Part shown: positions 17,475 to 26,971 of the stretch, in pieces
Position numbering within the stretch: position 1 is the first letter of the stretch
Layout of the letters: each line of letters starts with the position of its first letter
NCBI RefSeq assembly: GCF_963518785.1
Contig: NZ_CAUQKJ010000004.1
Span: 1-64,000 of the forward strand
Direction: 5' to 3'
Length of the DNA stretch: 64,000 nucleotides
Source of the DNA: an uncultured Campylobacter sp.
GTDB lineage: Bacteria > Campylobacterota > Campylobacteria > Campylobacterales > Campylobacteraceae
Translations under genes and position numbers: made by a program
Notes under the pieces: generated by a model
The model's input: the letters and a program-made list of their open reading frames with translations, nothing else
The model's database searches: none
Told to the model about the DNA's origin: nothing

Positions 17475-18545
17475 CTAAGCCTTAGCCGCGTAATCTGCGA
17501 TGATCGAACCAATCTCTGCGGTCGAGCAAATTTCTTTGGCGTCGTACTGCGCGATGTCCTTGGTACGGTATCCGTCGCGAAGCACGGTGCGCACGGCAAG
17601 CTCGATCGCAGCTGCGGCTTCATTTTCGCCGAATGCGTATTTTAGCATCATCGCAGCGCTTAAGATCGTAGCGATCGGGTTTGCGATCCCCTGCCCCGCG
17701 ATGTCGGGCGCGCTGCCGTGGATCGGCTCGTAAATTCCTACCTTGCCGCCGATACTCGCACTCGGAAGCAGCCCGATCGAGCCGCAGATCATACTCGCCT
17801 CGTCGCTTAAAATATCGCCGAACAAATTCTCCGTCAAAATCACATCAAACTGCGCAGGCGCCCGCACGAGCTGCATCGCGGCGTTATCTACGTACATAAA
17901 TTCTAAATTTATCCCCGCATAATTTTTGGCTAGCTCGCTTACGACCTCGCGCCACAGCTGGCTTGTTTCAAGCACGTTAGCCTTATCCACGAGCGTTATC
18001 TTTTTGTTTCGCAAAAGCGCAGCCTCAAAGGCAACTTTTGCGACGCGCTCGATCTCAGAGACGTTGTAGCACATCGTATTTAGCGCATCCTTTTCGTTTT
18101 TAACGCGCGGCTGCCCGAAATAAATCCCGCCCGTAAGCTCGCGCACCACCATTATATCGACGCCTTTGATGATCTCCGGCTTTAGCGTCGAAGCGTTTAT
18201 CAGCTCATCAAAAATCATTGCAGGGCGCAGGTTTGCAAACGCTCCAAGCTCTTTGCGGATTTTCAGTAGCCCGCTTTCAGGTCGCAGTTCGCGCGGCAAG
18301 CCATCCCATTTCGCGCCGCCGATCGCACCGAAAAGCACCGCGTCGCTCGATTTAGCGGTATTTAGCGTTTCATCCGGAAGCGGAACGCCCATAATGTCGA
18401 TTGCCGCGCCCCCCATCAAGCGGTAGTCAAAATTTAGCTCAAAATTAAATTTATGGCTTACGGCATCAAGCACCTTGATCGCTTCTTCGATGATCTCAGG
18501 GCCGATTCCGTCGCCTTTTATCACGCATACGTCGTATTTTTTCAT
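17475..18545 (-). CDS. leuB: 3-isopropylmalate dehydrogenase
   Basis: LeuB oxidises and decarboxylates 3-isopropylmalate to 2-oxoisocaproate with NAD+, the third step of leucine synthesis in the cytosol. The 356-residue protein has the family marks: GDGIGPEI near the N-terminus, LRKELGAFANLRPA, the catalytic VRELTGGIYFGQPR, DKANVLETSQLWR, and the NAD-site EPIHGSAPDIAGQGIANP. It lies 9 bp after leuD. leuA and leuC are not in this window. Confidence 0.97.
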   Translation of the reverse strand: MKKYDVCVIKGDGIGPEIIEEAIKVLDAVSHKFNFELNFDYRLMGGAAIDIMGVPLPDETLNTAKSSDAVLFGAIGGAKWDGLPRELRPESGLLKIRKELGAFANLRPAMIFDELINASTLKPEIIKGVDIMVVRELTGGIYFGQPRVKNEKDALNTMCYNVSEIERVAKVAFEAALLRNKKITLVDKANVLETSQLWREVVSELAKNYAGINLEFMYVDNAAMQLVRAPAQFDVILTENLFGDILSDEASMICGSIGLLPSASIGGKVGIYEPIHGSAPDIAGQGIANPIATILSAAMMLKYAFGENEAAAAIELAVRTVLRDGYRTKDIAQYDAKEICSTAEIGSIIADYAAKA

Positions 18546-18554
18546 CTAAATTCC

Positions 18555-19037
18555 TTACAAGTTTATCTTTGTTTTTGCGTAATTTATCGCTCCGCCGGCA
18601 TCGAGGAGCTTTTGCATAAACTCGGGTATCGCGCCGAATTTATACTGAGTTTTTTGAGTTAAATTTTTAATTACGCCGCCCTTTAGATCGATGCTAAGCT
18701 CGTCGCCCTGCGCGATTTTATCCGTCTCGTCGCATTCGAGGATCAAAAAACCCGTGTTGAAGCTGTTTCGATAAAAAATCCTAGCGAAGTTTTTTGCGAT
18801 CACGCATGAAATTCCGGCGGCCTTAAGCGCCATCGGAGCGTGCTCTCGCGAGCTGCCGCAACCGAAATTTTTACCTGCTACGATGATGTCGCCGCGAGCT
18901 ATTTTGGACGAAAAATCCTTGTCCGCATCCTCCATAATGTGCGTCGCAAGCACCGCCGCGTCGGATGTATTTAGGTAGCGCGCCGCGATAATGATGTCGG
19001 TGTCGATATCATCGCCGAATTTCCATACTTTTGCCAT
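18555..19037 (-). CDS. leuD: 3-isopropylmalate dehydratase small subunit
   Basis: LeuD is the swivelling small subunit of isopropylmalate isomerase, working with the Fe-S subunit LeuC in leucine synthesis. The 160-residue protein matches the short archaeal/epsilon type: KFGDDIDTDIIIAARYLNT, DIIVAGKNFGCGSSREHAP with the substrate-binding GSSREH loop, and VIAKNFARIFYRNSFN. It is the first gene of a leuD-leuB-small gene-ciaD-like-cca unit. leuC is not adjacent, so the two subunits are expressed from separate loci. Confidence 0.96.
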   Translation of the reverse strand: MAKVWKFGDDIDTDIIIAARYLNTSDAAVLATHIMEDADKDFSSKIARGDIIVAGKNFGCGSSREHAPMALKAAGISCVIAKNFARIFYRNSFNTGFLILECDETDKIAQGDELSIDLKGGVIKNLTQKTQYKFGAIPEFMQKLLDAGGAINYAKTKINL

Positions 19038-19445
19038 ATTTCCGCCTTAAATTTTAAAATAGATGCGCGATTTTACCGACAAATTTATTAAAATCCGCTC
19101 AATCGCTCCGATATGAGGGCGGAATTCCTCGTTTGAAATTTAGGGCCAAATTTAAACGCGAGAGCGTAGAGATAGGAAGTGCGGAGGCGTTAAATTTTAA
19201 AGCGACAGCGCAAAGGAAGCGGAATTGCGGCTCGTCGGTTTTGCATTTTTGGGAGTGCGGAATTTTAGCGAGTAGCCTTAAATTTAACTAAAAATATAAC
19301 CTAAATTTTAAAATTTAGCCTAATTTTTAGAATTTGAAAAATTATTAAATTTAGATAGTTCGCGCCGTATATAAGCAAAAATAAAGAGCGTTTCGGTATA
19401 ATCCAATTTTCCAAAACCAAATACACAACGACACAAGGAGATTTT
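19038..19445 (+). promoter_or_regulatory. Divergent leuD/rpoD intergenic region with rpoD promoter
   Basis: About 400 bp without a gene. The left two-thirds (19060-19330) is rich in RAATTY words. A -10 element TATAAT at 19397-19402 lies about 40 bp before the rpoD ATG, with AAGGAG just upstream of the start; no clear -35 is seen, as is usual for Campylobacter vegetative promoters. I find no terminator or RNA gene. Confidence 0.6.
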
Positions 19446-21326
19446 ATGGCGAGCTCAAAAGACGCCCTAAGCCCCATCGAGCAATTTTTCGACGACAATC
19501 AAAAAAGCTACATCACCTACGAAAGACTGATAAAATTTTTCGACAAAGCCCCCACCGCGACGGCTGTTAAGAAGGTCGAAGCGCTTACGAAAAAATTCGA
19601 CGTCGAGCTGATCTCCGCCGCAGAAATCTCCAAAATCAAAAATTTAGAGGACGCAAAACTCAAAGAAGCCACGCAAAAAAAGCTGCTGGACGAGGGCTGG
19701 GACGAGGAGTTTGACCTATCCAGCGACGTCGAGCTTTTGGAGTGGAGCCGTTCGGACAGCCCGGTGCGGATGTATCTGCGCGAAATGGGACAGATCCCGC
19801 TGTTAACGAAAGAAGAAGAGATCGAGATCAGCAAAAAAATCGAGCTCGGCGAGGACATCATCATCGACGCGTTTTGCTCGGTGCCGTACTTAATAGACTT
19901 CATTTTAGACTATAAAGAGCCGCTCATCAACCGCGAACGCCGCGTCAAGGAGCTTTTCAAGAGCTTTGACGACAGCGACGAAGAGGGTGAAGAGGAGGAC
20001 GAAGAGGAGTTATCGGAGGATGATTACGATGATGAGGAGGATGAGGAGAGCGCGGACGATGCGAAGCAAAGGCGCTCTAAAAAGAACGATAAGCGCGCTT
20101 TAAAGGTCATCGAAAGCTTCAAGGCTCTTGAAAAAGCCAAAAAGGATTGGATGAAATTTGCCGAGAAAAACGCCGAGGCGATTAAGCAGAGCAAGGGAAT
20201 TTTATCGAAGCTAAACTTGGCGTTTAAAAAGAAAATTTTAAAAGAAAAGCTCATGGATCTGGGCCCAACTAGCAAGCTCATCACCGAGATCGTAAAATCG
20301 ATGGAGACCGCGCTAAAAAGCGATGAGGGCTTTGAAAAGGAGCTCAAGCGCCTAGAATACAAGCTGCCGATGTTTAGCGCCGAACTGCGCGAAAATCACA
20401 AAAAAATTCTAAAAGAGATTACGAGGCTTAGCAAAGACGACATCATCGCGCGCGTGCCGGAAGCTACGATGGTCTCGACCTACGTCGATATAAAAAAGCT
20501 CTTTTTGACAAAAGAGGCAAGCAAAAAAAGCTTCAACCTCGAGCCCGAGCGGCTGAAAGAAATTTTAGAGCAGATCAAGCGCGGCAAGCGCATTAGCGAC
20601 AATGCAAAGGCGCGCATGGCGAAATCTAACCTGCGCCTGGTCGTCTCCATCGCCAAGCGCTACACCAACCGCGGACTGCCGTTTTTAGACCTCATCCAGG
20701 AGGGCAATATCGGGCTTATGAAGGCGGTGGATAAATTTGAATACAAGCGCGGATATAAATTTTCGACCTACGCGACGTGGTGGATTCGCCAGGCGATCAG
20801 CCGCGCCATCGCCGATCAAGCTCGCACAATCCGAATCCCGATCCATATGATTGAGACGATAAATCGAATTAATAAAATCACGCGCAAATATATGCAAGAA
20901 GGCGGCAAGGAGCCCGATATCAACGTCATCGCGCAAGAGGTAGGCCTTAGCGTCGATAAAGTAAAGCAGGTCATCAAAATCACAAAGGAGCCGATCAGCC
21001 TAGAAGCGCCGATCGGAAACGAGGACGACGGTAAATTCGGCGATTTCGTCGAGGACAAAAGCTCGGTTTCGCCGATCGAGCAAATTTTAAAATCCGACTT
21101 AAAAGAGCAGATCGACGATATCTTGGAACAGCTCAACGACCGCGAGCGCACGGTCATTCGCATGCGATTTGGACTGCTCGACGACGAGAGCGACCGCACG
21201 CTCGAAGAGATCGGCAAAGAGCTCAATATCACTCGCGAGCGCGTCCGCCAGATCGAAAGCTCGGCGATTAAAAAGCTCAAGCACCCGAAAATCGGCCGCA
21301 AATTAAAAACCTATATCGAAAGCTAG
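19446..21326 (+). CDS. rpoD: RNA polymerase primary sigma factor (sigma-70)
   Basis: The vegetative sigma factor directs RNA polymerase to housekeeping promoters. The 626-residue protein has region 1.1 at the N-terminus, region 1.2 at SPVRMYLREMGQIPLLTKEEE, a highly acidic linker at about 175-210 (runs of Glu/Asp), region 2 (NLRLVVSIAKRYTNRGLPFLDL ... YATWWIRQAISRAIADQ), region 3, and the region 4 helix-turn-helix LEEIGKELNITRERVRQIES that contacts the -35. Region 4 is intact, consistent with the TTGACA elements seen at three promoters here. Confidence 0.99.
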   Translation: MASSKDALSPIEQFFDDNQKSYITYERLIKFFDKAPTATAVKKVEALTKKFDVELISAAEISKIKNLEDAKLKEATQKKLLDEGWDEEFDLSSDVELLEWSRSDSPVRMYLREMGQIPLLTKEEEIEISKKIELGEDIIIDAFCSVPYLIDFILDYKEPLINRERRVKELFKSFDDSDEEGEEEDEEELSEDDYDDEEDEESADDAKQRRSKKNDKRALKVIESFKALEKAKKDWMKFAEKNAEAIKQSKGILSKLNLAFKKKILKEKLMDLGPTSKLITEIVKSMETALKSDEGFEKELKRLEYKLPMFSAELRENHKKILKEITRLSKDDIIARVPEATMVSTYVDIKKLFLTKEASKKSFNLEPERLKEILEQIKRGKRISDNAKARMAKSNLRLVVSIAKRYTNRGLPFLDLIQEGNIGLMKAVDKFEYKRGYKFSTYATWWIRQAISRAIADQARTIRIPIHMIETINRINKITRKYMQEGGKEPDINVIAQEVGLSVDKVKQVIKITKEPISLEAPIGNEDDGKFGDFVEDKSSVSPIEQILKSDLKEQIDDILEQLNDRERTVIRMRFGLLDDESDRTLEEIGKELNITRERVRQIESSAIKKLKHPKIGRKLKTYIES

Positions 21327-21960
21327 GATTAAAATTTATAAAATTCTAACCACTTTAGATAAGACGAAATTTTAGTAAATTGAAATTTTGGGTTTTGAAA
21401 CTTCATATTTTAGTTGGCAGCATGGTATCTGGCGAAATAGATCTTCACAAAAGTAACACCCTAAGCATAAATGAGACCTATAATAAATCCAAGTCCAGAT
21501 AGAGATTTAACGGGCTCTGGTAAAATTAGCAAATTTAAACATGCTTAAATTTACTAATCCGACCTAGCGCAATACAGAATTCCAATAAGAATCCTTGCTT
21601 AACCCATCTGTATTTGTGAGTAGTTTTAAAACTTTAATAAAATATATATTCATTCGAAGAAAGCCTTGCCCTCACAATTTAGAAAAATTTTCAAGCTTTA
21701 AAGAAACAAATTTATATAAACGCTCTGCCATTAAGCAAACATAGTAAGATATAGTTTTAAGCTTTAATAAAGTGAATCTATATGCTCCAATGTTATGGCA
21801 ATTCAAATTTTCAAAACTAAAAAGCTGATCCCAAAACACAGAATATTTTAAGGTTATGGACAAAAATCGTAAAAAGTATAACAAAAATTATATAAATATA
21901 AGCGTAAAAAGCGGTTATATTATGTTATAATTCCATAAAAATTACACATAGGAATTAAAA
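21327..21960 (+). promoter_or_regulatory. AT-rich gap after rpoD with promoter for the ATPase gene
   Basis: About 630 bp with no convincing gene; a 70-codon minus-strand frame at 21672-21884 has no family features. Base composition shifts to AT-rich here, at the entry to the following two-gene module. A TATAAT -10 at 21926-21931 lies about 30 bp before the ATG of the ATPase gene, with AGGA as ribosome site. I see no attachment site or insertion sequence. Confidence 0.5.
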
Positions 21961-23082
21961 ATGATAGCTAGTTTTGAAGTTTGTGGATATGCATCCATAT
22001 CCCAAAATATTAAGATAGACTTTACTGCAAAACAAAACCAAAGGTTAAAAAATACAAAATATGAAAGCAATTACTTTTCGGATACTAGAATCGCCAAAAG
22101 CGTGGTATTGTTTGGGAAGAATGCTACAGGTAAAACAAATATACTGAAAGCACTGGAGAGCATATTACGTATTATTGAAAAAGGGTTAAATATAGAAAAA
22201 GAATCGCAGTTTATCAGTTCCGATATAGGATATACTGAATATAGGATAGTTATTACTGATAGTAAAAAAGATAGTTATGCGTATGAGATTAAGTTTAATA
22301 AAGAGCAGATAATAAGCGAAAGTTTAACAAAAAATGAAGTTTTGATTTATCGATTTGCCGAAGACAAGCTAACATTCCCGATAGCTACCGAATATGAAAA
22401 GATACTATCCGTAGTTCCTCGAGACACCGTCTTAAATAAAATAAAAGATAATGGCATCAAAGAGCTGCGCAGTTTTCAGAGCATGGTAAATATATACGAA
22501 TATAGTAAAAATATAAACGCTTTCGAAGTTATGGCTAGTCAGGTTAGAGTGATTTCTTTTAAATTATTTGAAAGAAATTTTTTTATGAAACATAAAGACA
22601 CCGTCTTGAATATACTAGAGATTATAGATGATAGTATTACGGATTTTGACTTCATAGACATAAAGGATGATAGATTTTCTTTGATTTTAAAAAGAGATGA
22701 AAAAACTTTTGTATTTGAAAAAGAAAGTTCCGGCGTAAAGAAGATAATAGAGCTTATGATAGGGCTAGTATATGCAATAGACGACATTGGCATTACAGAA
22801 GAGTCGGTTATGCTAATAGACGAGCTAGATAGCTCTATTAGCACTATATCTCTAATTAGGCTATTAAATGGGGTAATTAACTCATCGTCAAACATTAAAG
22901 GACAATTTATATTAAGCTCTCACAATCCGCTTATATTTGACACCGATATGCTTGCTCCGGCTCAAATTTATATAGTGGGTAAAGAAAATGCCGCTACAAC
23001 CTTAAAATCATTAAGTGAATTTGAACTAAGAAACGATAAAAAGAAAGCATATATGGGCTACCTAAGAGGCGATTATGAATAA
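21961..23082 (+). CDS. RloA-like ABC/AAA-type ATPase (putative defence)
   Basis: A 373-residue ATPase of the COG1106/AAA_15 kind. Walker A GKNATGKT is at 52-59, an SMC/OLD-like signature ESSGVKKIIEL precedes Walker B VMLIDELDSS, and a switch histidine lies in FILSSHNPLIF. The N-terminus (MIASFEVCGYASI) is the usual first strand of this family. It overlaps the next gene by 8 bp. Pairs of such an ATPase with an RloB-type TOPRIM protein are known from C. jejuni hsd loci (rlo genes) and resemble the AbiL and PARIS defence pairs. No hsd genes are present. Base composition is clearly more AT-rich than the surrounding genes, suggesting transfer. Confidence 0.82.
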   Translation: MIASFEVCGYASISQNIKIDFTAKQNQRLKNTKYESNYFSDTRIAKSVVLFGKNATGKTNILKALESILRIIEKGLNIEKESQFISSDIGYTEYRIVITDSKKDSYAYEIKFNKEQIISESLTKNEVLIYRFAEDKLTFPIATEYEKILSVVPRDTVLNKIKDNGIKELRSFQSMVNIYEYSKNINAFEVMASQVRVISFKLFERNFFMKHKDTVLNILEIIDDSITDFDFIDIKDDRFSLILKRDEKTFVFEKESSGVKKIIELMIGLVYAIDDIGITEESVMLIDELDSSISTISLIRLLNGVINSSSNIKGQFILSSHNPLIFDTDMLAPAQIYIVGKENAATTLKSLSEFELRNDKKKAYMGYLRGDYE

Positions 23083-23668
23083 GCAAAAGATAACTATAAA
23101 TTTCATAGTCGAAGGTCAAACCGAAGAATATTACTTAAAATATTTTAAAAATGAGCACTTGAGCGACGAGTTTGTTTTTAAAATAAAAAATGTTAAAAAT
23201 GGAAATTATACTAGCTTTATAAGTATATTAGAGCAATACAGAGGAACGTCCATACCTGTTTTTATAGTAGCGGATTTAGATAGAGCAGCTAACGATAACG
23301 CCGAACTAAAGCATTTAAAAAAGCTATGTGCCAAGCTTAGCCATATAAACAAATATAGCAATATATTTTTAACTTACAAGAATTTCGAAACATTTTTATC
23401 GGCTCATTTTACAAATAGCGCCAATATGTGTAGGGTTTTATGTATTGATAGCTGCGATATAAAAAATAATCGGAATATATATCTTTCTATAAAAAGTAAA
23501 GGCGGCTCATATGAAAATGCAATTAAGAATTTAAACGAAGCAAATATTTGTTATTGCAAACGAAATTTTGTTTTTCCAAAACACCTAGATGCCAATAAAC
23601 TAGCTACTAAACAATCGTCCTTGATAATCTTAAAAGAATATTGCGAGTTTTTAAAAAATAATAGATAA
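23075..23668 (+). CDS. RloB-like TOPRIM-fold protein (putative defence effector)
   Basis: A 197-residue protein with the RloB/AbiLii layout: a first strand ending IVEGQTEEYYLKYF with the TOPRIM glutamate at residue 13, the acidic pair Asp77-x-Asp79 in VFIVADLDRA, and a YKNFETFLSAHF segment like the NPxFExWLLxHF box of RloB proteins. These acidic residues are the metal site of TOPRIM nucleases. By analogy with PARIS and AbiL it may be the nuclease released by the partner ATPase on infection; that is inferred. It overlaps the ATPase gene by 8 bp. Confidence 0.75.
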   Translation: MNKQKITINFIVEGQTEEYYLKYFKNEHLSDEFVFKIKNVKNGNYTSFISILEQYRGTSIPVFIVADLDRAANDNAELKHLKKLCAKLSHINKYSNIFLTYKNFETFLSAHFTNSANMCRVLCIDSCDIKNNRNIYLSIKSKGGSYENAIKNLNEANICYCKRNFVFPKHLDANKLATKQSSLIILKEYCEFLKNNR

Positions 23669-24123
23669 GGGTTATTTCAGATGATTACCCTTTAAGTATT
23701 CTCATAGTTCATTTATGTTTTATCTCACTATAACGACAAAGTTTATAGGACACGGCTTACAATAGCATAAGTAATGCTAGTCATATATGTACTTCGCCAC
23801 AATAATATATAATAAAATCTCTTGCGGAGCTATTGGCAATAAATGTCGATGGGAGGTGTGAGGTAAAAGGATTTTTTGAGGACATACTCGTTTTATTTTA
23901 GGACAAATTTAAAGGCTTTCGAGAAAACTTCATCGACATAACATAGAACTCATATTAAAGTTATCTCGTCGTCTCATTGTATGTCAATCTTAATATAAGC
24001 GGCTTTAACGGCATGTTTTAATCGCTCCCAATGACATATTTCCACGCCCGCAACCATACAAGTCCATAAATTATCCGCTACACTACTAGGCTCCTAAATT
24101 TAGCTCACATCGCTTTGCAAACT
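23669..24123. other. Gene-free gap after the RloAB-like pair
   Basis: About 455 bp with no supported gene on either strand. Close to the stop of the RloB-like gene, AAGGGT and ACCCTT can pair across a 14-nt loop (about 23668-23693), a weak terminator candidate. The rest is AT-rich and shows no repeats or RNA gene that I can recognise. Confidence 0.4.
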
Positions 24124-25554
24124 TCACTTTCTAAGGTAGCTATAAATCCAAGCCCCGAGCAATAAAACCGCCGCGAGGCAATACATATAAAAGGCCGCGC
24201 CGTTTTCATACTCCACGTCCTGTGCGGTAAAGACCTGCTGCGACATTTCGGGGTTTCGCGCCGCCTCGTCCGCGATCTGCGCCATCACCTCATCGTCATG
24301 TATCTCAAGCGTGATCTTTCGCAGCTCGATGAAATTTGTCCGCTTATCCAGATGCCTGCCGCTGCGACCCGTGACGTAAACGCTATGCGAGTAGAAATTT
24401 AGATAGTAAAATCCAGCGTCGTCCTTAAAAAGCTTCTCCGAGATCTGCCGCACGGCGCCTTTAAACGGATTATCGCTCGCCCTTTTTAGCGCGCTTAGCC
24501 GGCTGGCGTCTGCGCCAAATTTATAATACACGTACCAAAACGCGTCTTTGAGCCAGCCCTCGGCGCCGCTGCCGCGCGGGCGATTTAAAATTTTATCCTT
24601 GCTTAGATAAAATATGCCGTTTTTGCTCGCAAACAGCACGTATTCCTGATGCCCGCCCTGAAAATTTAGCGGCGTATAGGGCTCGTTTGCGGGGTCAAAT
24701 CTCTCGCCATTCATAAGCACCGCGCCCGCCTTTGGATCGTAAAGAAACTCTATGCCGGCGTTTGGCTCCACGAGATACATCTGCTCGCTAGGGGTGAAAT
24801 TTAGCCTCTCGCCGCCTGCGTAGACGCTGCGTCCGTCGCTTAGCCACCGATCGACCGGGCGAAAGTGCGCGGGCGAATCGGGACCGTCTTCGTGTATGAT
24901 TTTTAGCCTTATCTGTTTTAGATTTTTTGCATCCGCACCCGCTAAAATTTTACCCTCGTAAAAGACCCGCTCGCCGTCCGTGGCGACGTAAGGGCTCTCA
25001 GTCAGCGGCGAGATGGGCGCGCTAGTATCGAGTCTAGCGTATGGGTAGTTGTACTCCTGCGGCCATTTGGAGAGCCCGAACGCATGGAAAAATACCTTGT
25101 AAATGTAGCTTATCGCGCCGCCCGTGCGCTGCGTGACGTCCGAGCAGAAGTAGCTCACGCGTCCGTCGCTGTAGTAGCGGGAGCCGATCTTTTGCGTGCG
25201 CGCGGGATCCAGCCCCGTCATCTTGCGAGCGCCGCAAAATACGCTACTAGCGTCCATACCGACGTTTGTGTAGGAGTATCTGCCGGTATCAAGCGCGCGA
25301 AAGCTCGCCGCATCCGCGCCGCCCTCCAGCTCGTAAGGAGCGAGATTCCAAGAGCGTAGATAAATTTTACCGCCGATGTTGTAGTAATCACTGCTGCCGA
25401 TCCTTTGCGCGTCCGCGGGCAGCTCGCGCGAGCGGTCATACACCGATAGCTCATAGATGAAAACGAGCGAGACGAAGAGCGGCACGAAAAGTACCGCAAA
25501 GAGTAGCTTTAGCGCTTTTTTATCAAATTTGCTTAAATTATTCGCCTTTTTCAT
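24124..25554 (-). CDS. DKNYY-like membrane-anchored protein
   Basis: A 476-residue protein with an N-terminal membrane span (about 17-37) and a C-terminal span followed by a basic end (YLRK). In between are repeated strands of the type YY-x-D-x-x-x-VYY or KIYLR, VFYEGKIL, SVYAGGERL and AGFYYLNFYSHSVYV, which resemble DKNYY-family repeats (tyrosine-rich units thought to form beta structure). It should sit mostly in the periplasm. The biochemical role is unknown. It is a single gene with no obvious operon partner. Confidence 0.6.
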   Translation of the reverse strand: MKKANNLSKFDKKALKLLFAVLFVPLFVSLVFIYELSVYDRSRELPADAQRIGSSDYYNIGGKIYLRSWNLAPYELEGGADAASFRALDTGRYSYTNVGMDASSVFCGARKMTGLDPARTQKIGSRYYSDGRVSYFCSDVTQRTGGAISYIYKVFFHAFGLSKWPQEYNYPYARLDTSAPISPLTESPYVATDGERVFYEGKILAGADAKNLKQIRLKIIHEDGPDSPAHFRPVDRWLSDGRSVYAGGERLNFTPSEQMYLVEPNAGIEFLYDPKAGAVLMNGERFDPANEPYTPLNFQGGHQEYVLFASKNGIFYLSKDKILNRPRGSGAEGWLKDAFWYVYYKFGADASRLSALKRASDNPFKGAVRQISEKLFKDDAGFYYLNFYSHSVYVTGRSGRHLDKRTNFIELRKITLEIHDDEVMAQIADEAARNPEMSQQVFTAQDVEYENGAAFYMYCLAAVLLLGAWIYSYLRK

Positions 25555-25729
25555 AAGGCAATTATATATCTTGCCAGTTTAAAACGTTAGAAATTTAAAA
25601 GCGTTTGCAGGGAAATTTTAAAATTTAGGTGCGGTAAATTTGGCGGCGAAAGCTGCGGGTAAATTTGACGACGACGCTCAAATTTACCCGCATTTGCGCG
25701 AAACTACGCAAGCTCCGCGCAAATTTAAT

Positions 25730-26971
25730 TTAGTACCCGTCAAAATGCTTAGTCTTTGGCAACACCAAATTTAACGTAATGCCGATGAGCGCGCCGAGCC
25801 CCACGCCGCTAAAGCTCATCGCGCCAAAGTCCAGCACCATGCCGCCGATTGCGCAGACGAAGATAAGCGCGACGATGATCATATTGCGCGGCTCGGCTAG
25901 ATCTACGCTGTTTTTTATGAGCGTTTCCATGCCCACGCTAGCGATGATGCCGAAAAGCAGTAGCATAATGCCGCCGATGACGGGAGCGGGGATCGTGGAG
26001 AGCGCGGCGCCGAGCTTGCCCACGAAGGCTAGCAGTATCGCCGCAAGCGCGGCAAAGGTCATGATGGCTGGATTGTAAGCTTTCGTGATGCTAACCGCGC
26101 CAGTGACCTCCGAGTAGGTGGTGTTCGGCGGGCCGCCGAAGCACCCCGCTAGCGACGTCGCGAGTCCGTCGCCAAGCAGCGTGCTTTTAAGCCCTGGATT
26201 TTTGAGGAAATTTTCCTTCGTGACATTGCTGATCGCAAGCATATCGCCGATGTGCTCGATCGCGGGCGCGATGGCGATAGGCACCATGTAGATCACGGCT
26301 TCGAGCTTAAAAACCGGTGCGGTGAAATGCGGCAGCACAAACCACGGCGCGTTTAAAATCGGCGTAAAATCCACGATCCCGATGAACAGCGACGCGCAGT
26401 ATCCTGCCGCGATGCCGCAAAGTATCGGCACGAGGCGCAGCATGCCGCGACCAAACATCATCACGACGATAACCGCCGAGAGCGAGATAAGCGCGATAGT
26501 AAGCGACTGCCCTTGCGTGTAAAGCGCCTCTTTGCCCTTGCCCATGACCATATTTACGGCCGCGGGCGAGAGGATGAGACCGATCGTCATGATGACGGGA
26601 CCCACGACCACGGGCGGTAAAATTTTATGCAAAAACCCCTCGCCTTTGAGCCTAATAAGCAGGCTTAGAACCACGTAAAAAAGCCCCGCCGCGATCACCC
26701 CGCTCATCGTCGCGGCGATGCCCCACTCTTTCACGCCAAAGCTTAGCGGCGCGATAAACGCGAAGCTAGACGCGAGAAAGATCGGCGGAACGTGTTTGCG
26801 CGTGATGAGCTGAAACAGCAGCGTGCCGATGCCCGCCGTAAACAGCGCCACGGACGTATCAAGCCCCGTTAATATCGGCACCAGCACGAGCGCGCCGAAC
26901 GCGACGAATAGAAACTGCACGCCGACGAGAGCGTCGCGTAGCCTGAGATTGTAGCCTTCGTATTTTTCCAT
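25730..26971 (-). CDS. uraA: Uracil/xanthine permease (NCS2 family)
   Basis: An inner-membrane nucleobase symporter with about 14 membrane spans, most likely for uracil. I start it at 26971 (MEKYEGYNLRLRDALVGVQF, 413 residues), because GAGGAG lies directly upstream; an in-frame extension to 27082 adds a basic stretch without family match. NCS2 motifs are visible: FVAFGALVLVPILTGL, SSFAFIAPL, IAPAIEHIGDMLAISNVT with the Glu-His substrate pair, and GGPPNTTYSEVTGAV. Uracil versus xanthine specificity cannot be settled by eye; the QH/EH motif and short length favour uracil. Confidence 0.9.
   Translation of the reverse strand: MEKYEGYNLRLRDALVGVQFLFVAFGALVLVPILTGLDTSVALFTAGIGTLLFQLITRKHVPPIFLASSFAFIAPLSFGVKEWGIAATMSGVIAAGLFYVVLSLLIRLKGEGFLHKILPPVVVGPVIMTIGLILSPAAVNMVMGKGKEALYTQGQSLTIALISLSAVIVVMMFGRGMLRLVPILCGIAAGYCASLFIGIVDFTPILNAPWFVLPHFTAPVFKLEAVIYMVPIAIAPAIEHIGDMLAISNVTKENFLKNPGLKSTLLGDGLATSLAGCFGGPPNTTYSEVTGAVSITKAYNPAIMTFAALAAILLAFVGKLGAALSTIPAPVIGGIMLLLFGIIASVGMETLIKNSVDLAEPRNMIIVALIFVCAIGGMVLDFGAMSFSGVGLGALIGITLNLVLPKTKHFDGY

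Noticed and set aside
19446..21326. Acidic run in RpoD as another RAATTY-type insertion
   Set aside because: The Glu/Asp linker is coded by GAG/GAC/GAT runs, not RAATTY, and acidic inserts are normal in primary sigma factors.
21672..21884. 70-codon minus-strand frame after rpoD
   Set aside because: No ribosome site, no recognisable domain, and AT-rich DNA where such frames arise by chance.
21327..23700. Insertion sequence or prophage ends around the RloAB-like module
   Set aside because: No transposase, terminal inverted repeats, target duplication or tRNA attachment site is visible.
24001..24123. Possible tRNA or small RNA near the end of the gap after the RloAB-like pair
   Set aside because: No cloverleaf arms or T-loop sequence can be drawn; I found no tRNA gene anywhere in the window.
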